Assembly (NCBI RefSeq): GCF_947301925.1
Contig: NZ_CAMYUE010000012.1
Span: 1 to 64,000, forward strand
Length of the DNA stretch: 64,000 nucleotides
Direction of reading: 5' to 3'
Source of the DNA: an uncultured Ruminococcus sp.
Lineage (GTDB): Bacteria > Bacillota > Clostridia > Oscillospirales > Ruminococcaceae
This document shows positions 16,707 to 24,143 of the stretch, piece by piece (the first letter of the stretch is position 1; the number at the start of each line of letters is the position of its first letter). The position numbers and the translations under genes were made by a program. A model generated the notes under the pieces. The model was not told the DNA's origin and did no database searches. It saw only the letters and a program-made list of their open reading frames with translations.

Positions 16707-17252
16707 ATGCAGCTGGAAATAGGTAAGATCTACAACGGCAAGGTCAAGGGAATAACGCAGTACGGAGCTTTCGTCGACATCGAGGGCGGAGGCACCGGAA
16801 TGGTGCATATTTCCGAGATCGCCAATACATATGTCAGCGATATCCGCGAGCACCTCACAGAGGAGCAGGATGTCAGGGTAAAGGTCATCGGCATCAACGA
16901 GGCCGGAAAGATCAGTCTTTCCATAAAGAAGGCCTCCGAGAACGGCGATGCACAGCCTCGTCCCAGACGTTTCGACAAGGGTCAGGGCAGATCCGACCGC
17001 GGCGGCGACAGAGGCGGTGACAGGAGCGACAGGGGCGGCGACAGGAACGATCGCAGCTTTGATAAGGGCGACAAGAGCGGAGACCGCGGTAATCAGCGTA
17101 TCAAGCCCGTTGTGTGGGAGCCCAAGAAGCAGATCCCTCAGTCCGAAATGACATTCGAGGATATGATGTCACGCTTCAAGCAGACCAGCGAGGAGCGTAT
17201 GTGCGACCTCAAGCGCAGCACCGACAGAAAAAACGGTACAAGAAGAAAGTAA
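16707..17252 (+). CDS. yabR: S1 RNA-binding domain protein, YabR-like
   Basis: A 181-residue protein with an N-terminal S1 domain (residues 1-72: IGKIYNGKVKGITQYGAFVDI, GMVHISEIA, KISLSIKKA) followed by a low-complexity Arg/Gly/Asp tract (about 80-125, repeats of DRGGDR) and a C-terminal segment with EMTFEDMMSRFKQ. This matches the general stress/ribosome-associated S1 family (YabR/GSP13). The RGD-rich tract is longer than in Bacillus YabR and may add nonspecific RNA binding. It closes the yabP cluster and is followed by a terminator. Confidence 0.9.
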   Translation: MQLEIGKIYNGKVKGITQYGAFVDIEGGGTGMVHISEIANTYVSDIREHLTEEQDVRVKVIGINEAGKISLSIKKASENGDAQPRPRRFDKGQGRSDRGGDRGGDRSDRGGDRNDRSFDKGDKSGDRGNQRIKPVVWEPKKQIPQSEMTFEDMMSRFKQTSEERMCDLKRSTDRKNGTRRK

Positions 17253-17257
17253 CGCAG

Positions 17258-17283
17258 AGCCGTCCGAAGGGACGGCTTTTTTA
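17258..17283 (+). terminator. Terminator of the yabPQ-divIC-yabR cluster
   Basis: AGCCGTCC (17258-17265), loop GAAG, GGACGGCT (17270-17277), then TTTTTT. Confidence 0.9.
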
Positions 17284-17308
17284 TGTCCTCTGAAATCCGT
17301 GAAATATA

Positions 17309-17337
17309 TTTACATCAGTCGAAAAAAGTGGTATAAT
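17309..17337 (+). promoter_or_regulatory. Promoter of the 17370 gene
   Basis: TTTACA (17309-17314), 17-base spacer, TATAAT (17332-17337), 33 bases before the start codon. Confidence 0.75.
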
Positions 17338-17369
17338 AATATAGATTATTATTTTTGGCGGAGGATGAT

Positions 17370-18170
17370 ATGGAATTCAGAAAAAATCCCGATCTTGAGG
17401 AAAAGCCCGATCATCTTCATTATCCTATATGCCGCGGCAGACTTGATGCCATAAACGAAATGAGCACCGGTATACTGAAGTTCAGCCTGATAGCCAGTGC
17501 GGTACTGTGTATAGTATCGCTGATAGGTATACCTCTCCATGTTGTGGGCTGGCTGCCGCTCATCTTCACTCTGAAGGAAGCCGACGGCGACATGGGCTTC
17601 CTCTTTTCGGTGGTGCAGAGCGTCATAAGTCTTCTGCCCGCCGCAATGGCGCTTCTGGGCTGCACAGAGCGCAAGAAATACGACGTGATACTGTTCTTTT
17701 TCTATGCGCTGATGTTTGTTTTTTCATTATTTGTGCGATTGACAGCCCTTGACGCCGTAACGGTCATAATAGGCGGAGTGGGTGTTGTAAAATGCTTCGG
17801 TATGCTGAAGGGCTATGTGGACTTCCGACAGCTGCGAAAGACCGAGGGCTATCCCGTGTTCAGCGTGGTGCTTGCGGAGTACGACGACAGGAAGAAGCAG
17901 AGCCCCGACGGCTATTACCGCGACCCATACGACAGGCTCATGCGCGAAAAGCTCAGAAGTCAGCGCAATATGGGAAAAGGTGAAGGTAACGATCAGCTCC
18001 GCAATCTTACTGAGTTTGCCCAGCCGATGTCGGAGCAGACTGACGGTCTCGGCGATATGCCGGAGCTGGATATCACAGCAGCTTCGGCGGAAAAGGCTGC
18101 ACCGGACAGGTTCACGGTAAAGTCGGGCAAATACGGAGTGGTGCTGTTCAGCGAAATGAAACTTAGATAA
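17370..18170 (+). CDS. Membrane protein of unknown function
   Basis: A 266-residue protein with four to five hydrophobic segments between about residues 35 and 140 (SLIASAVLCIVSLIGIPLHVV, then VVQSVISLLPAAMALLG, VILFFFYALMFVFSLFV and AVTVIIGGVGVV), then a charged cytoplasmic-looking tail (YYRDPYDRLMREKLRSQRN). No family recognised. GGCGGAGG lies five bases before ATG 17370. It has its own promoter and ends 12 bases before comM, so the two may form an operon. Confidence 0.82.
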   Translation: MEFRKNPDLEEKPDHLHYPICRGRLDAINEMSTGILKFSLIASAVLCIVSLIGIPLHVVGWLPLIFTLKEADGDMGFLFSVVQSVISLLPAAMALLGCTERKKYDVILFFFYALMFVFSLFVRLTALDAVTVIIGGVGVVKCFGMLKGYVDFRQLRKTEGYPVFSVVLAEYDDRKKQSPDGYYRDPYDRLMREKLRSQRNMGKGEGNDQLRNLTEFAQPMSEQTDGLGDMPELDITAASAEKAAPDRFTVKSGKYGVVLFSEMKLR

Positions 18171-18182
18171 AGGGGGAAAACT

Positions 18183-19709
18183 ATGTTTGCAAAGGTATCG
18201 AGTCTGGGACTTTTCGGCCTGAATGCCTTTCCCGTAGATGTTGAGATAGATATCAGCCGCGGAAATCCCGTATTCGAGATAGTGGGACTTCCCGACACGG
18301 TGGTAAAGGAGAGCCGCGAGCGTATACGCGCAGCCCTGCGCTCATGCAGCATAAGCTTTCCCGTTGCCTCTGTTATGATAAACCTTGCCCCTGCCGACAC
18401 AAAAAAGAGCGGCTCGGTGCATGATATGGCCATATTCATGGCTATACTCCGCGCTATGCGTATGATAAGCGAGGATACCGACGGCAGCTCCTTCATCGGA
18501 GAGATATCCCTCAACGGCGATATCCGCCGCATAAACGGCGTGCTGCCCATGGTCATGCTTGCCCGTGAAAAGGGCATAAAATCGGTGTTCGTCCCTGCGG
18601 AGAACGCAAAGGAGGCCTCTGTCATAGACGGCGTGGACATATACGCAGTCAGCAATGCGGAGGAGCTTATCCGTCATTTCCGCAATGAGGAGAGGCTTTC
18701 TCCCTGCGAGAGGTATATACCGCCCGAGGCTGCCTATAACGAGCCCCTGGACTTCTCCGACGTAAGGGGACAGCAGTCAGCGAAAAAGGCGCTGGAGATA
18801 GCTGCGGCAGGCGGCCACAATGCCCTGCTGATAGGCTCTCCGGGAAGCGGAAAGAGTATGCTGGCAAAGCGTATGCCCTCCATACTTCCGCCCCTGACCT
18901 TTGAGGAGGCTCTTGAGACCACAAAGATACATTCCATTTCGGGATTACTTACTCCCGAAATGCCCATAATAACAAAAAGGCCCTTCCGCTCGCCCCATCA
19001 CACCATATCCTCGGCAGGACTTGCAGGCGGCGGCACAGTGCCCCACCCGGGAGAGGTATCCCTCGCCCATAACGGCCTGCTGTTTCTGGACGAGCTGGCG
19101 GAGTTCGACCGCAAGACCCTGGAGATTCTGCGTCAGCCCCTTGAGGACAGAAAGGTAACTATCGCAAGGGCGTCGGGGACAGTGACCTATCCCTGCACCA
19201 TTATGCTCATAGGAGCAATGAATCCCTGTCCCTGCGGCTATTACGGCCACCCGAAGAGGAAGTGCATCTGCCCGAAGAACAAGGTCACGGGCTATCTCTC
19301 AAAGATCTCGGGGCCGCTTCTTGACCGCTTCGACCTGCATATCGAGGTAGCTCCCGTGGAGTTCGGCGATCTTTCCTCAAAAATCAAGGAGGAGAGCTCC
19401 GCAGAGATAAGAAAGCGTGTAATTGCCGCAAGAGCCATACAGGAGCAGCGCTTCAGCGGTACGGGTATAACCTGCAATGCGCTGATAACTCCCGACAAGC
19501 TTCAGGAGTTCTGTCCCATGGACGACGCAGCGGAAACCCTGATGAAGAACGTTTTCGACAGGCTGGGACTCAGCGCCAGAGCCTACGACCGCATACTGAA
19601 GGTTGCAAGGACGATTGCGGATATAGACGGCTCAGAGGTGATAAAGAAGCCCCATGTTGCAGCGGCTGCTCAGTTCAGGAGCCTTGACCGCAAATACTGG
19701 AACGAGTGA
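18183..19709 (+). CDS. comM: ComM/YifB-family AAA+ ATPase (Mg-chelatase-like)
   Basis: A 508-residue protein with the full ComM layout: N-terminal Lon-protease-like domain (residues 1-165, from FAKVSSLGLFGLNAF), AAA+ core with Walker A GSPGSGKSMLAKRMP near residue 220 and Walker B LLFLDELAEF near residue 300, a zinc-ribbon-like insert (NPCPCGYYGHPKRKCIC, near residue 352) and the C-terminal Mg-chelatase helical domain. In naturally competent bacteria ComM is a branch-migration helicase; here the role is inferred from family only. The start ATG 18183 follows a purine-rich AAAGGGGG. Confidence 0.93.
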   Translation: MFAKVSSLGLFGLNAFPVDVEIDISRGNPVFEIVGLPDTVVKESRERIRAALRSCSISFPVASVMINLAPADTKKSGSVHDMAIFMAILRAMRMISEDTDGSSFIGEISLNGDIRRINGVLPMVMLAREKGIKSVFVPAENAKEASVIDGVDIYAVSNAEELIRHFRNEERLSPCERYIPPEAAYNEPLDFSDVRGQQSAKKALEIAAAGGHNALLIGSPGSGKSMLAKRMPSILPPLTFEEALETTKIHSISGLLTPEMPIITKRPFRSPHHTISSAGLAGGGTVPHPGEVSLAHNGLLFLDELAEFDRKTLEILRQPLEDRKVTIARASGTVTYPCTIMLIGAMNPCPCGYYGHPKRKCICPKNKVTGYLSKISGPLLDRFDLHIEVAPVEFGDLSSKIKEESSAEIRKRVIAARAIQEQRFSGTGITCNALITPDKLQEFCPMDDAAETLMKNVFDRLGLSARAYDRILKVARTIADIDGSEVIKKPHVAAAAQFRSLDRKYWNE

Positions 19710-19756
19710 CAGCTGTAGGGGACGGCGTCCCCGATGTCCCACCATGTACGGTCATC

Positions 19757-19943
19757 TTGTAGGGAACGCCTTCTCTTGCAAGGCGTTCCCTCTTCAAAAA
19801 CAGTCCACCGGACTGTTTTTGAATTCACCCTTTGCGAGGCGCCTGATGTATTCGTGGCGCTGCCCCGAACCCTGCCAGAGGCGCCGCCTCTGGACTCTGC
19901 CAAAGGGTTGTGAACCCTTTGGAATCCCTTTCATGGGCTCAGC
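19757..19943 (+). repeat. Family A structured intergenic element, copy 1
   Basis: Four hairpins in a row: GGGAACGCCTT with AAGGCGTTCCC; AAAAACAGTCC with GGACTGTTTTT; CCAGAGGC with GCCTCTGG; CCAAAGGG with CCCTTTGG. The element ends in TTCATGGGCTCAGC, about 20 bases before the rodA ribosome site. Copies lie at 29777 and 53773 in the same orientation. No coding content. A short G+C-rich palindrome also precedes it near 19718. Confidence 0.8.
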
Positions 19944-19973
19944 ATAATAAAGAAAAGATCAAAAGGAGAAACA

Positions 19974-21131
19974 ATGAAATCGGCATTCAAAAAACTGCCC
20001 TCGGGCAAACACAGTATAGACGCAGGACTGCTCTTTGCGGTCACGCTGTGCGCTGCCATAAGCACCCTGCTGATATATTCCATAACCTATAACAAGGTCC
20101 TTGAAACAGTGGGCTCCAGCTACTGGAAGACACAGGCCTTCTCCATGTGCGCAGGAATAGTTGCGGCGATAATAATATCTTTTATCGACTACCGCAAGCT
20201 GGTAAAGCTCTGGGTCGTATTCGTCCCCCTGTCACTGGTGCTGGTGGGACTGACCTTTACCTCTCTGGGCTATCAGCGAGAGGGCGCGGACGACCAGGCA
20301 TGGCTGAACCTCGGCTTTATCCAGTTCCAGCCCTCTGAGGTGCTGAAGCTGACCTTTATACTGACATTTGCCTATCATCTCTCACGGGATGAGGAGGATA
20401 TGAACAAGCCTCTGCATATGCTGCTGCTGATAATACACGGCATGATCCCCATAGGCATCATAGGACTTCAGGGCGACTACGGAACGGCTATCGTTTTTGC
20501 GGCAATATTCGTATTCATGATATGCTCCGCAAAGATATCCTGGAAGTACCTTGTTGCAGCTCCCTTTGTGGTAGCTGTGGGAGTTGCCGCCATGTGGTTC
20601 TTCGTGCTCAGCGAGTTCCACAAGAAGCGTATACTCATACTCTTCCACCCCGGAACAGACCCCGAGTATATCGAGTATCAGCAGGATCTGGGACTTGCAG
20701 CACTGAAATCGGGCGGAGTTTTCGGCAAGGGACTTTTCGGCAAGCCCGAGGACTATATCACCGTTCCCGAGATACACAATGACTTCATATTCACCTATGC
20801 AGGACAGGTATTCGGCTATGTGGGAACTCTGGGACTTATAATCATACTGGCATATATATGCCTGAAGATATTCGGCGACAGCCGTATCTGCCGCGATCAT
20901 CTGGGCAAGTTCATCTGCATGGGCGCCTTCGGACTGGTGCTCTCACACTGTATCATGAACGTGGGAATGGTACTGAAGGTAGCGCCCGTTATCGGTGTTC
21001 CGCTGCCCTTCCTCAGTGCGGGAGGCACCGCCCTTATAAGTATGTACGCCATGATCGGACTGGTGCTGAGCACCTACAGTCACCGCGCTGTGAATTACAA
21101 TGTATTCTATGATGAGGACGGGGAAGAATAA
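19974..21131 (+). CDS. rodA: SEDS peptidoglycan polymerase, RodA-like
   Basis: A 385-residue polytopic membrane protein of the RodA/FtsW/SpoVE family, which polymerises glycan strands from lipid II with a partner class B PBP. Signatures are WLNLGFIQFQPSEVLKL near residue 110, the long external loop with GLFGKPEDYITVPEIHNDFIFTYAGQ-type sequence near 250-275, and PVIGVPLPFLSAGGT near residue 340. About ten helices can be traced. The short acidic C terminus and lack of an FtsW-type N-terminal extension favour RodA, but SpoVE/FtsW cannot be excluded. AAAGGAG precedes ATG 19974. Confidence 0.92.
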   Translation: MKSAFKKLPSGKHSIDAGLLFAVTLCAAISTLLIYSITYNKVLETVGSSYWKTQAFSMCAGIVAAIIISFIDYRKLVKLWVVFVPLSLVLVGLTFTSLGYQREGADDQAWLNLGFIQFQPSEVLKLTFILTFAYHLSRDEEDMNKPLHMLLLIIHGMIPIGIIGLQGDYGTAIVFAAIFVFMICSAKISWKYLVAAPFVVAVGVAAMWFFVLSEFHKKRILILFHPGTDPEYIEYQQDLGLAALKSGGVFGKGLFGKPEDYITVPEIHNDFIFTYAGQVFGYVGTLGLIIILAYICLKIFGDSRICRDHLGKFICMGAFGLVLSHCIMNVGMVLKVAPVIGVPLPFLSAGGTALISMYAMIGLVLSTYSHRAVNYNVFYDEDGEE

Positions 21132-21161
21132 GCGCCCGTTCTCACAGATATATGCAACATC

Positions 21162-21189
21162 GCTCCCGTTATCATGCGGGAGCTTTTTT
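21162..21189 (+). terminator. Terminator after rodA
   Basis: GCTCCCG (21162-21168) pairs with CGGGAGC (21177-21183), eight-base loop, followed by TTTTTT. Confidence 0.9.
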
Positions 21190-21200
21190 CTGCTCCGAGG

Positions 21201-21229
21201 TTGACAAATGCTCCGTAAAGGAGTACAAT
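21201..21229 (+). promoter_or_regulatory. Promoter of the YGPP lipoprotein/radical SAM locus
   Basis: TTGACA (21201-21206), 17-base spacer, TACAAT (21224-21229), 31 bases before the first lipoprotein gene and just after the rodA terminator. A near-consensus, probably strong promoter. Confidence 0.88.
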
Positions 21230-21259
21230 TAAAGTAACTACAGATCGGAGGGGATATCC

Positions 21260-21538
21260 ATGAAAAAGAACAAGAAGACCGCACTTATGGCAGCTGTACT
21301 TACAGGAGCTGCCATGCTCACCGGCTGCGATCACGGCAGCGACAATGTTCAGGACGTTTACGGTCCGCCTGTGACGGAAAACACATCATCCTATGCCACA
21401 GTTCCCGCGGTGTACGGTCCTCCGCCGACGGACGAATTCGTTACCGATCCCATTACAGAGGCCGTTACCACGGATTATGACCCGTCGGAGGACAACGTGC
21501 AGATTGTATACGGTCCTCCCGAGACTCCCGAGCGATAA
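21260..21538 (+). CDS. Small lipoprotein with three VYGPP motifs (candidate modified precursor)
   Basis: A 92-residue lipoprotein: signal MKKNKKTALMAAVLTGAAML, lipobox LTGC, so lipid-anchored through Cys23. The mature part has no folded-domain look and carries three VYGPP motifs (DVYGPPV, AVYGPPP, IVYGPPE) separated by Thr/Asp/Glu/Pro-rich spacers; one copy is almost at the C terminus. GGAGGGG precedes ATG 21260. It is the first gene behind a strong promoter, and the second lipoprotein starts 22 bases later. Proximity to a radical SAM enzyme suggests the motifs are modification sites. Not recognised as a characterised family. Confidence 0.85.
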   Translation: MKKNKKTALMAAVLTGAAMLTGCDHGSDNVQDVYGPPVTENTSSYATVPAVYGPPPTDEFVTDPITEAVTTDYDPSEDNVQIVYGPPETPER

Positions 21539-21560
21539 GCTCCGCATCGGAGGTGCAGCC

Positions 21561-21839
21561 ATGAAAAAGAACCGGAAGACCGCCCTTATGGCGGCAATAC
21601 TCACAGGAGCCGCAATGCTGACGGGCTGCGATACGGGCGGCGACATCGTCACGGTCTACGGCCCTCCCACGGCTGAGGAGGCCGCTCCCGCCACGGATAG
21701 CATGGAAGGCGGCGACGGCGGCCAGATGATAAAGGGCTTCCGCGATATGATAGCGGATAAGTATCCCGAGGTCAATAATGACGGCTCGGGCAATGGTATG
21801 CAGGGAGAATATGATTTCCCTGAGGACGATGAATATTAA
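21561..21839 (+). CDS. Small lipoprotein with one VYGPP motif (candidate modified precursor)
   Basis: A 92-residue lipoprotein whose first 25 residues are almost the same as those of the preceding gene (MKKNRKTALMAAILTGAAML, lipobox LTGC), so the two arose by duplication. The single VYGPP follows soon after the lipid anchor (DIVTVYGPPTAEEA), and the remaining part is different: GQMIKGFRDMIADKYPEVNNDG and an acidic C terminus (YDFPEDDEY). CGGAGG lies seven bases before ATG 21561. Read in another frame the region gives a longer open frame, which is not real. Confidence 0.85.
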   Translation: MKKNRKTALMAAILTGAAMLTGCDTGGDIVTVYGPPTAEEAAPATDSMEGGDGGQMIKGFRDMIADKYPEVNNDGSGNGMQGEYDFPEDDEY

Positions 21840-21841
21840 AA

Positions 21842-21873
21842 CTGCACAAAGACTTCTTTGACCTTTTGTGCAG
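21842..21873 (+). other. Inverted repeat after the second lipoprotein gene
   Basis: CTGCACAAA (21842-21850) and TTTGTGCAG (21865-21873) are perfect arms. They start two bases after the stop codon and are followed by a mixed, not T-rich, sequence, so this could be a weak terminator or an mRNA-stabilising hairpin separating lipoprotein and dockerin gene expression. Confidence 0.6.
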
Positions 21874-21945
21874 GTATACAAAGATGGTAACAAAAGGGAA
21901 AAAGTCCGTACTTTTACGGCATTTATTTAATAGCACTGTGGAACC

Positions 21946-22005
21946 GTGACAGCCGAGCGTCCGATCACCATTCGGATATCACTTGCTGTCTCTTTCGGCT
22001 GTCAC
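21946..22005 (+). other. Structured leader before the dockerin/YG-motif gene
   Basis: GTGACAGCCGA (21946-21956) is perfectly complementary to TCGGCTGTCAC (21995-22005). Inside, TCCGA (21960-21964) pairs with TCGGA (21972-21976). The 60-base structure ends 32 bases before the ATG and lacks a T-tract, so it is not a simple terminator. It may be a regulatory 5' UTR element. Confidence 0.65.
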
Positions 22006-22036
22006 GCCATAGATCATCGAAAGGAGTGTTTTTATT

Positions 22037-22891
22037 ATGAAAAAGTCATTACGAACAGTTGTTACCGCAGCAATGTTCGCAGCAGCAAATATGTCTGCGC
22101 TTCCAACTATGGCTGCAGGGGACGAGATAATAAAGGAACAGAACGGAAACAGGGGAGTTTCTGAACAGAGCGCTGATATACAGCAGGATATAGTTGCCGC
22201 TACTACAACGACAGTTTATCCTGTTTACGGTACAAGGCCGCCTCATGAGCTGACTACCACAACTACCTCGACTACAAGCAATATCGAGGAGTTTCTGACC
22301 ATGACCACAACTACCGATTATCCCACGCCTCTCTACGGAACAACTGCACCTATAAACCTTGAGGAATACCTTACCACAACTACTACCGTTCCTCAGCCTG
22401 TTTACGGTCCTCCTATCCAGGACTGGGTGGGCGATGTGAACCTTGACGGCTCCGTTGACAGCTTTGACGTTCTCTCAGTAAGAAAGATGCTGATAAAGGG
22501 CACAGATAAGTACAGTGATGAGTATAAAGAGGCTTACTACGGTGACATGAACAACGACGGCAAGCTCACTATCGCTGATCTTATCCTGTTGCAGAAGTAC
22601 GTTCTGGGCAAGGTAACAAAGCAGGAGCTCCAGCAGCAGTTCCATTACTGGTACGGAAGCCATGATGTGGAGATAGAGCAGATCTATCCTGATGTTCCCG
22701 GAACAGCTCCCGAGAACAATCCCATTGCCACCACAACAACCACTGCCCCATATGATCCCCGTCAGGACGTTGTGGTAACTCTTTACGGCATAGCTCCCAT
22801 AAAGGACATTATCACTGACTTTACTGCTGAGGATCAGGATACCCCTGCTCAGGAGGCTCAGCCTCAGGATACTACAACTCAGGAGAAGTAA
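22037..22891 (+). CDS. Secreted dockerin protein with four YG..P motifs
   Basis: A 284-residue exported protein with a Sec signal (MKKSLRTVVTAAMFAAANMSA, cleavage near TMAA). Three motifs precede and one follows the dockerin: PVYGTRPPHE, PLYGTTAPIN, PVYGPPIQDW and TLYGIAPIKD, the first three set in Thr-rich linkers. The dockerin (about residues 135-200) has two calcium-loop repeats, GDVNLDGSVDSFD and GDMNNDGKLTIAD, and ends in YVLGKVTK. The motifs link it to the two preceding lipoproteins, and the dockerin links it to the cellulosome. AAAGGAG precedes ATG 22037, and the radical SAM gene starts three bases after the stop. Confidence 0.87.
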   Translation: MKKSLRTVVTAAMFAAANMSALPTMAAGDEIIKEQNGNRGVSEQSADIQQDIVAATTTTVYPVYGTRPPHELTTTTTSTTSNIEEFLTMTTTTDYPTPLYGTTAPINLEEYLTTTTTVPQPVYGPPIQDWVGDVNLDGSVDSFDVLSVRKMLIKGTDKYSDEYKEAYYGDMNNDGKLTIADLILLQKYVLGKVTKQELQQQFHYWYGSHDVEIEQIYPDVPGTAPENNPIATTTTTAPYDPRQDVVVTLYGIAPIKDIITDFTAEDQDTPAQEAQPQDTTTQEK

Positions 22892-22894
22892 GAT

Positions 22895-23968
22895 ATGCTC
22901 GATGAAAAAATGAAGCTGGATCATCTCAGACAGATGAGAGAATACAGGAGCTCGCTGATGAAAAAGCCTCAGCTCCGCAACCTTTTCCTGGAGCTTACCC
23001 TGCGCTGCAACGAGAGATGTATGCACTGCGGAAGCTACTGCGGAGAGGTACAGTCAGAGGAGCTGACTGTTGAACAGTACCGCACATTCCTTCAGCAGGT
23101 GAAGGAGGATATGACCACCAAGGGCAAGATGCTGGATATCACAGGCGGAGAGCCCCTGCTCAGGAAGGAATTCTTCGATATACTGGGAGCTGCTCACGAA
23201 CTGGGCTTTGCCTGGGGCATGACCAGCAACGCCACACTTATCGACGACAGCGTGGCAAGAGACCTGAAAAGAGTGGGCATGGGTACTATCTCCGTAAGCA
23301 TAGACGGCCTTGAGGAGACCCACGACGCCTTCAGAAGGACTCCCGGCGGCTATAAAAAGGCCATGAACGGCATCGAGAGCCTTATCCGTGTGGGCAGCTT
23401 CGATCATGTGCAGGTGACAACTGTGGTCACTCATCAGAATATAGGCCAGCTCGACGAGCTGTTCAAAATATTCAATGAAATGGATATCGACTCATGGAGA
23501 GTCATAAATATGGAGCCCATGGGACGTGCAAAGCAGCACCCCGAGCTCATACTCACCAAGGAGGACTATCAGACCCTCTTTGAGTTCATAAGGAACAAGA
23601 GGATTGCAGGCGAGCCCGTTACTTACGGCTGCAGCCACTATCTGGGTATGGAGTACGAGAGGGAGGTACGCGACTGGTACTTCCTTTGTACAGCAGGTCT
23701 GTACACCGCAAGTATCTGTGCAAACGGCGATATCATAGCCTGCCTCGACATCGAGCGCAGACCCGAGTTCGTACAGGGCAATATCCTCCGCGACCGCTTC
23801 AGCGATGTCTGGGAGAATAAATTTCAGATATTCAGGCGCGATCTTGCAGACGATAATGAGGTCTGTTCAAAGTGCGACCAGAAGGACTTCTGCCACGGCG
23901 ACGCATATCACAGCTGGGACTTCGACAACAACAGACCGCAGCTGTGCTTCAAGGACATACTGTTTTGA
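22895..23968 (+). CDS. Radical SAM/SPASM enzyme, probable maturase of YGPP proteins
   Basis: A 357-residue radical SAM protein. Residues 38, 42 and 45 are the CxxxCxxC [4Fe-4S] ligands (LRCNERCMHC); GGEP is at 84-87 and SVSIDGLEETHD near 140. The C-terminal third has the SPASM-type cysteines for auxiliary clusters: FLCTAG, ICANGDIIACLDIE, then CSKCDQKDFCHGD and LCF. From memory it is very like the radical SAM of the rSAM/lipoprotein systems of Bacteroidetes (LTLRCN.RC.HCGS.C, ITGGEPLLR, FVQGNI). It probably installs a radical-based change on peptide residues of the neighbouring YG-motif proteins; the reaction is unknown. The ribosome site (CAGGAGAA) lies inside the end of the preceding gene. 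Confidence 0.92.
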   Translation: MLDEKMKLDHLRQMREYRSSLMKKPQLRNLFLELTLRCNERCMHCGSYCGEVQSEELTVEQYRTFLQQVKEDMTTKGKMLDITGGEPLLRKEFFDILGAAHELGFAWGMTSNATLIDDSVARDLKRVGMGTISVSIDGLEETHDAFRRTPGGYKKAMNGIESLIRVGSFDHVQVTTVVTHQNIGQLDELFKIFNEMDIDSWRVINMEPMGRAKQHPELILTKEDYQTLFEFIRNKRIAGEPVTYGCSHYLGMEYEREVRDWYFLCTAGLYTASICANGDIIACLDIERRPEFVQGNILRDRFSDVWENKFQIFRRDLADDNEVCSKCDQKDFCHGDAYHSWDFDNNRPQLCFKDILF

Positions 23969-23988
23969 TTATTTCCTTCAGATCATTG

Positions 23989-24018
23989 GTACGGGAGCTA
24001 TGGCTCCCGTACTTTTTT
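23989..24018 (+). terminator. Terminator of the YGPP/radical SAM locus
   Basis: GTACGGGAGC (23989-23998), four-base loop, GCTCCCGTAC (24003-24012), then TTTTTT. A very stable terminator that closes the unit. Confidence 0.93.
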
Positions 24019-24070
24019 GCTCCTTTTTCGTCTTTCGGGATAATACTGCATAAATTATACCTGAAGGCTA

Positions 24071-24099
24071 TTGAAAAAAGCTGACGTATCTGCTATAAT
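24071..24099 (+). promoter_or_regulatory. Promoter of the M42 peptidase operon
   Basis: TTGAAA (24071-24076), 17-base spacer, TATAAT (24094-24099), 45 bases before the start codon. Confidence 0.85.
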
Positions 24100-24143
24100 A
24101 TATATTGATGTATTATGATCATGTAATGAAAGGAGTTAATGCA

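Noticed and set aside
21393-21839. 148-codon Arg/Pro-rich open frame across both small lipoprotein genes
   Set aside because: Out-of-frame reading; the in-frame products have matching lipoprotein signals, ribosome sites and the shared VYGPP motif.
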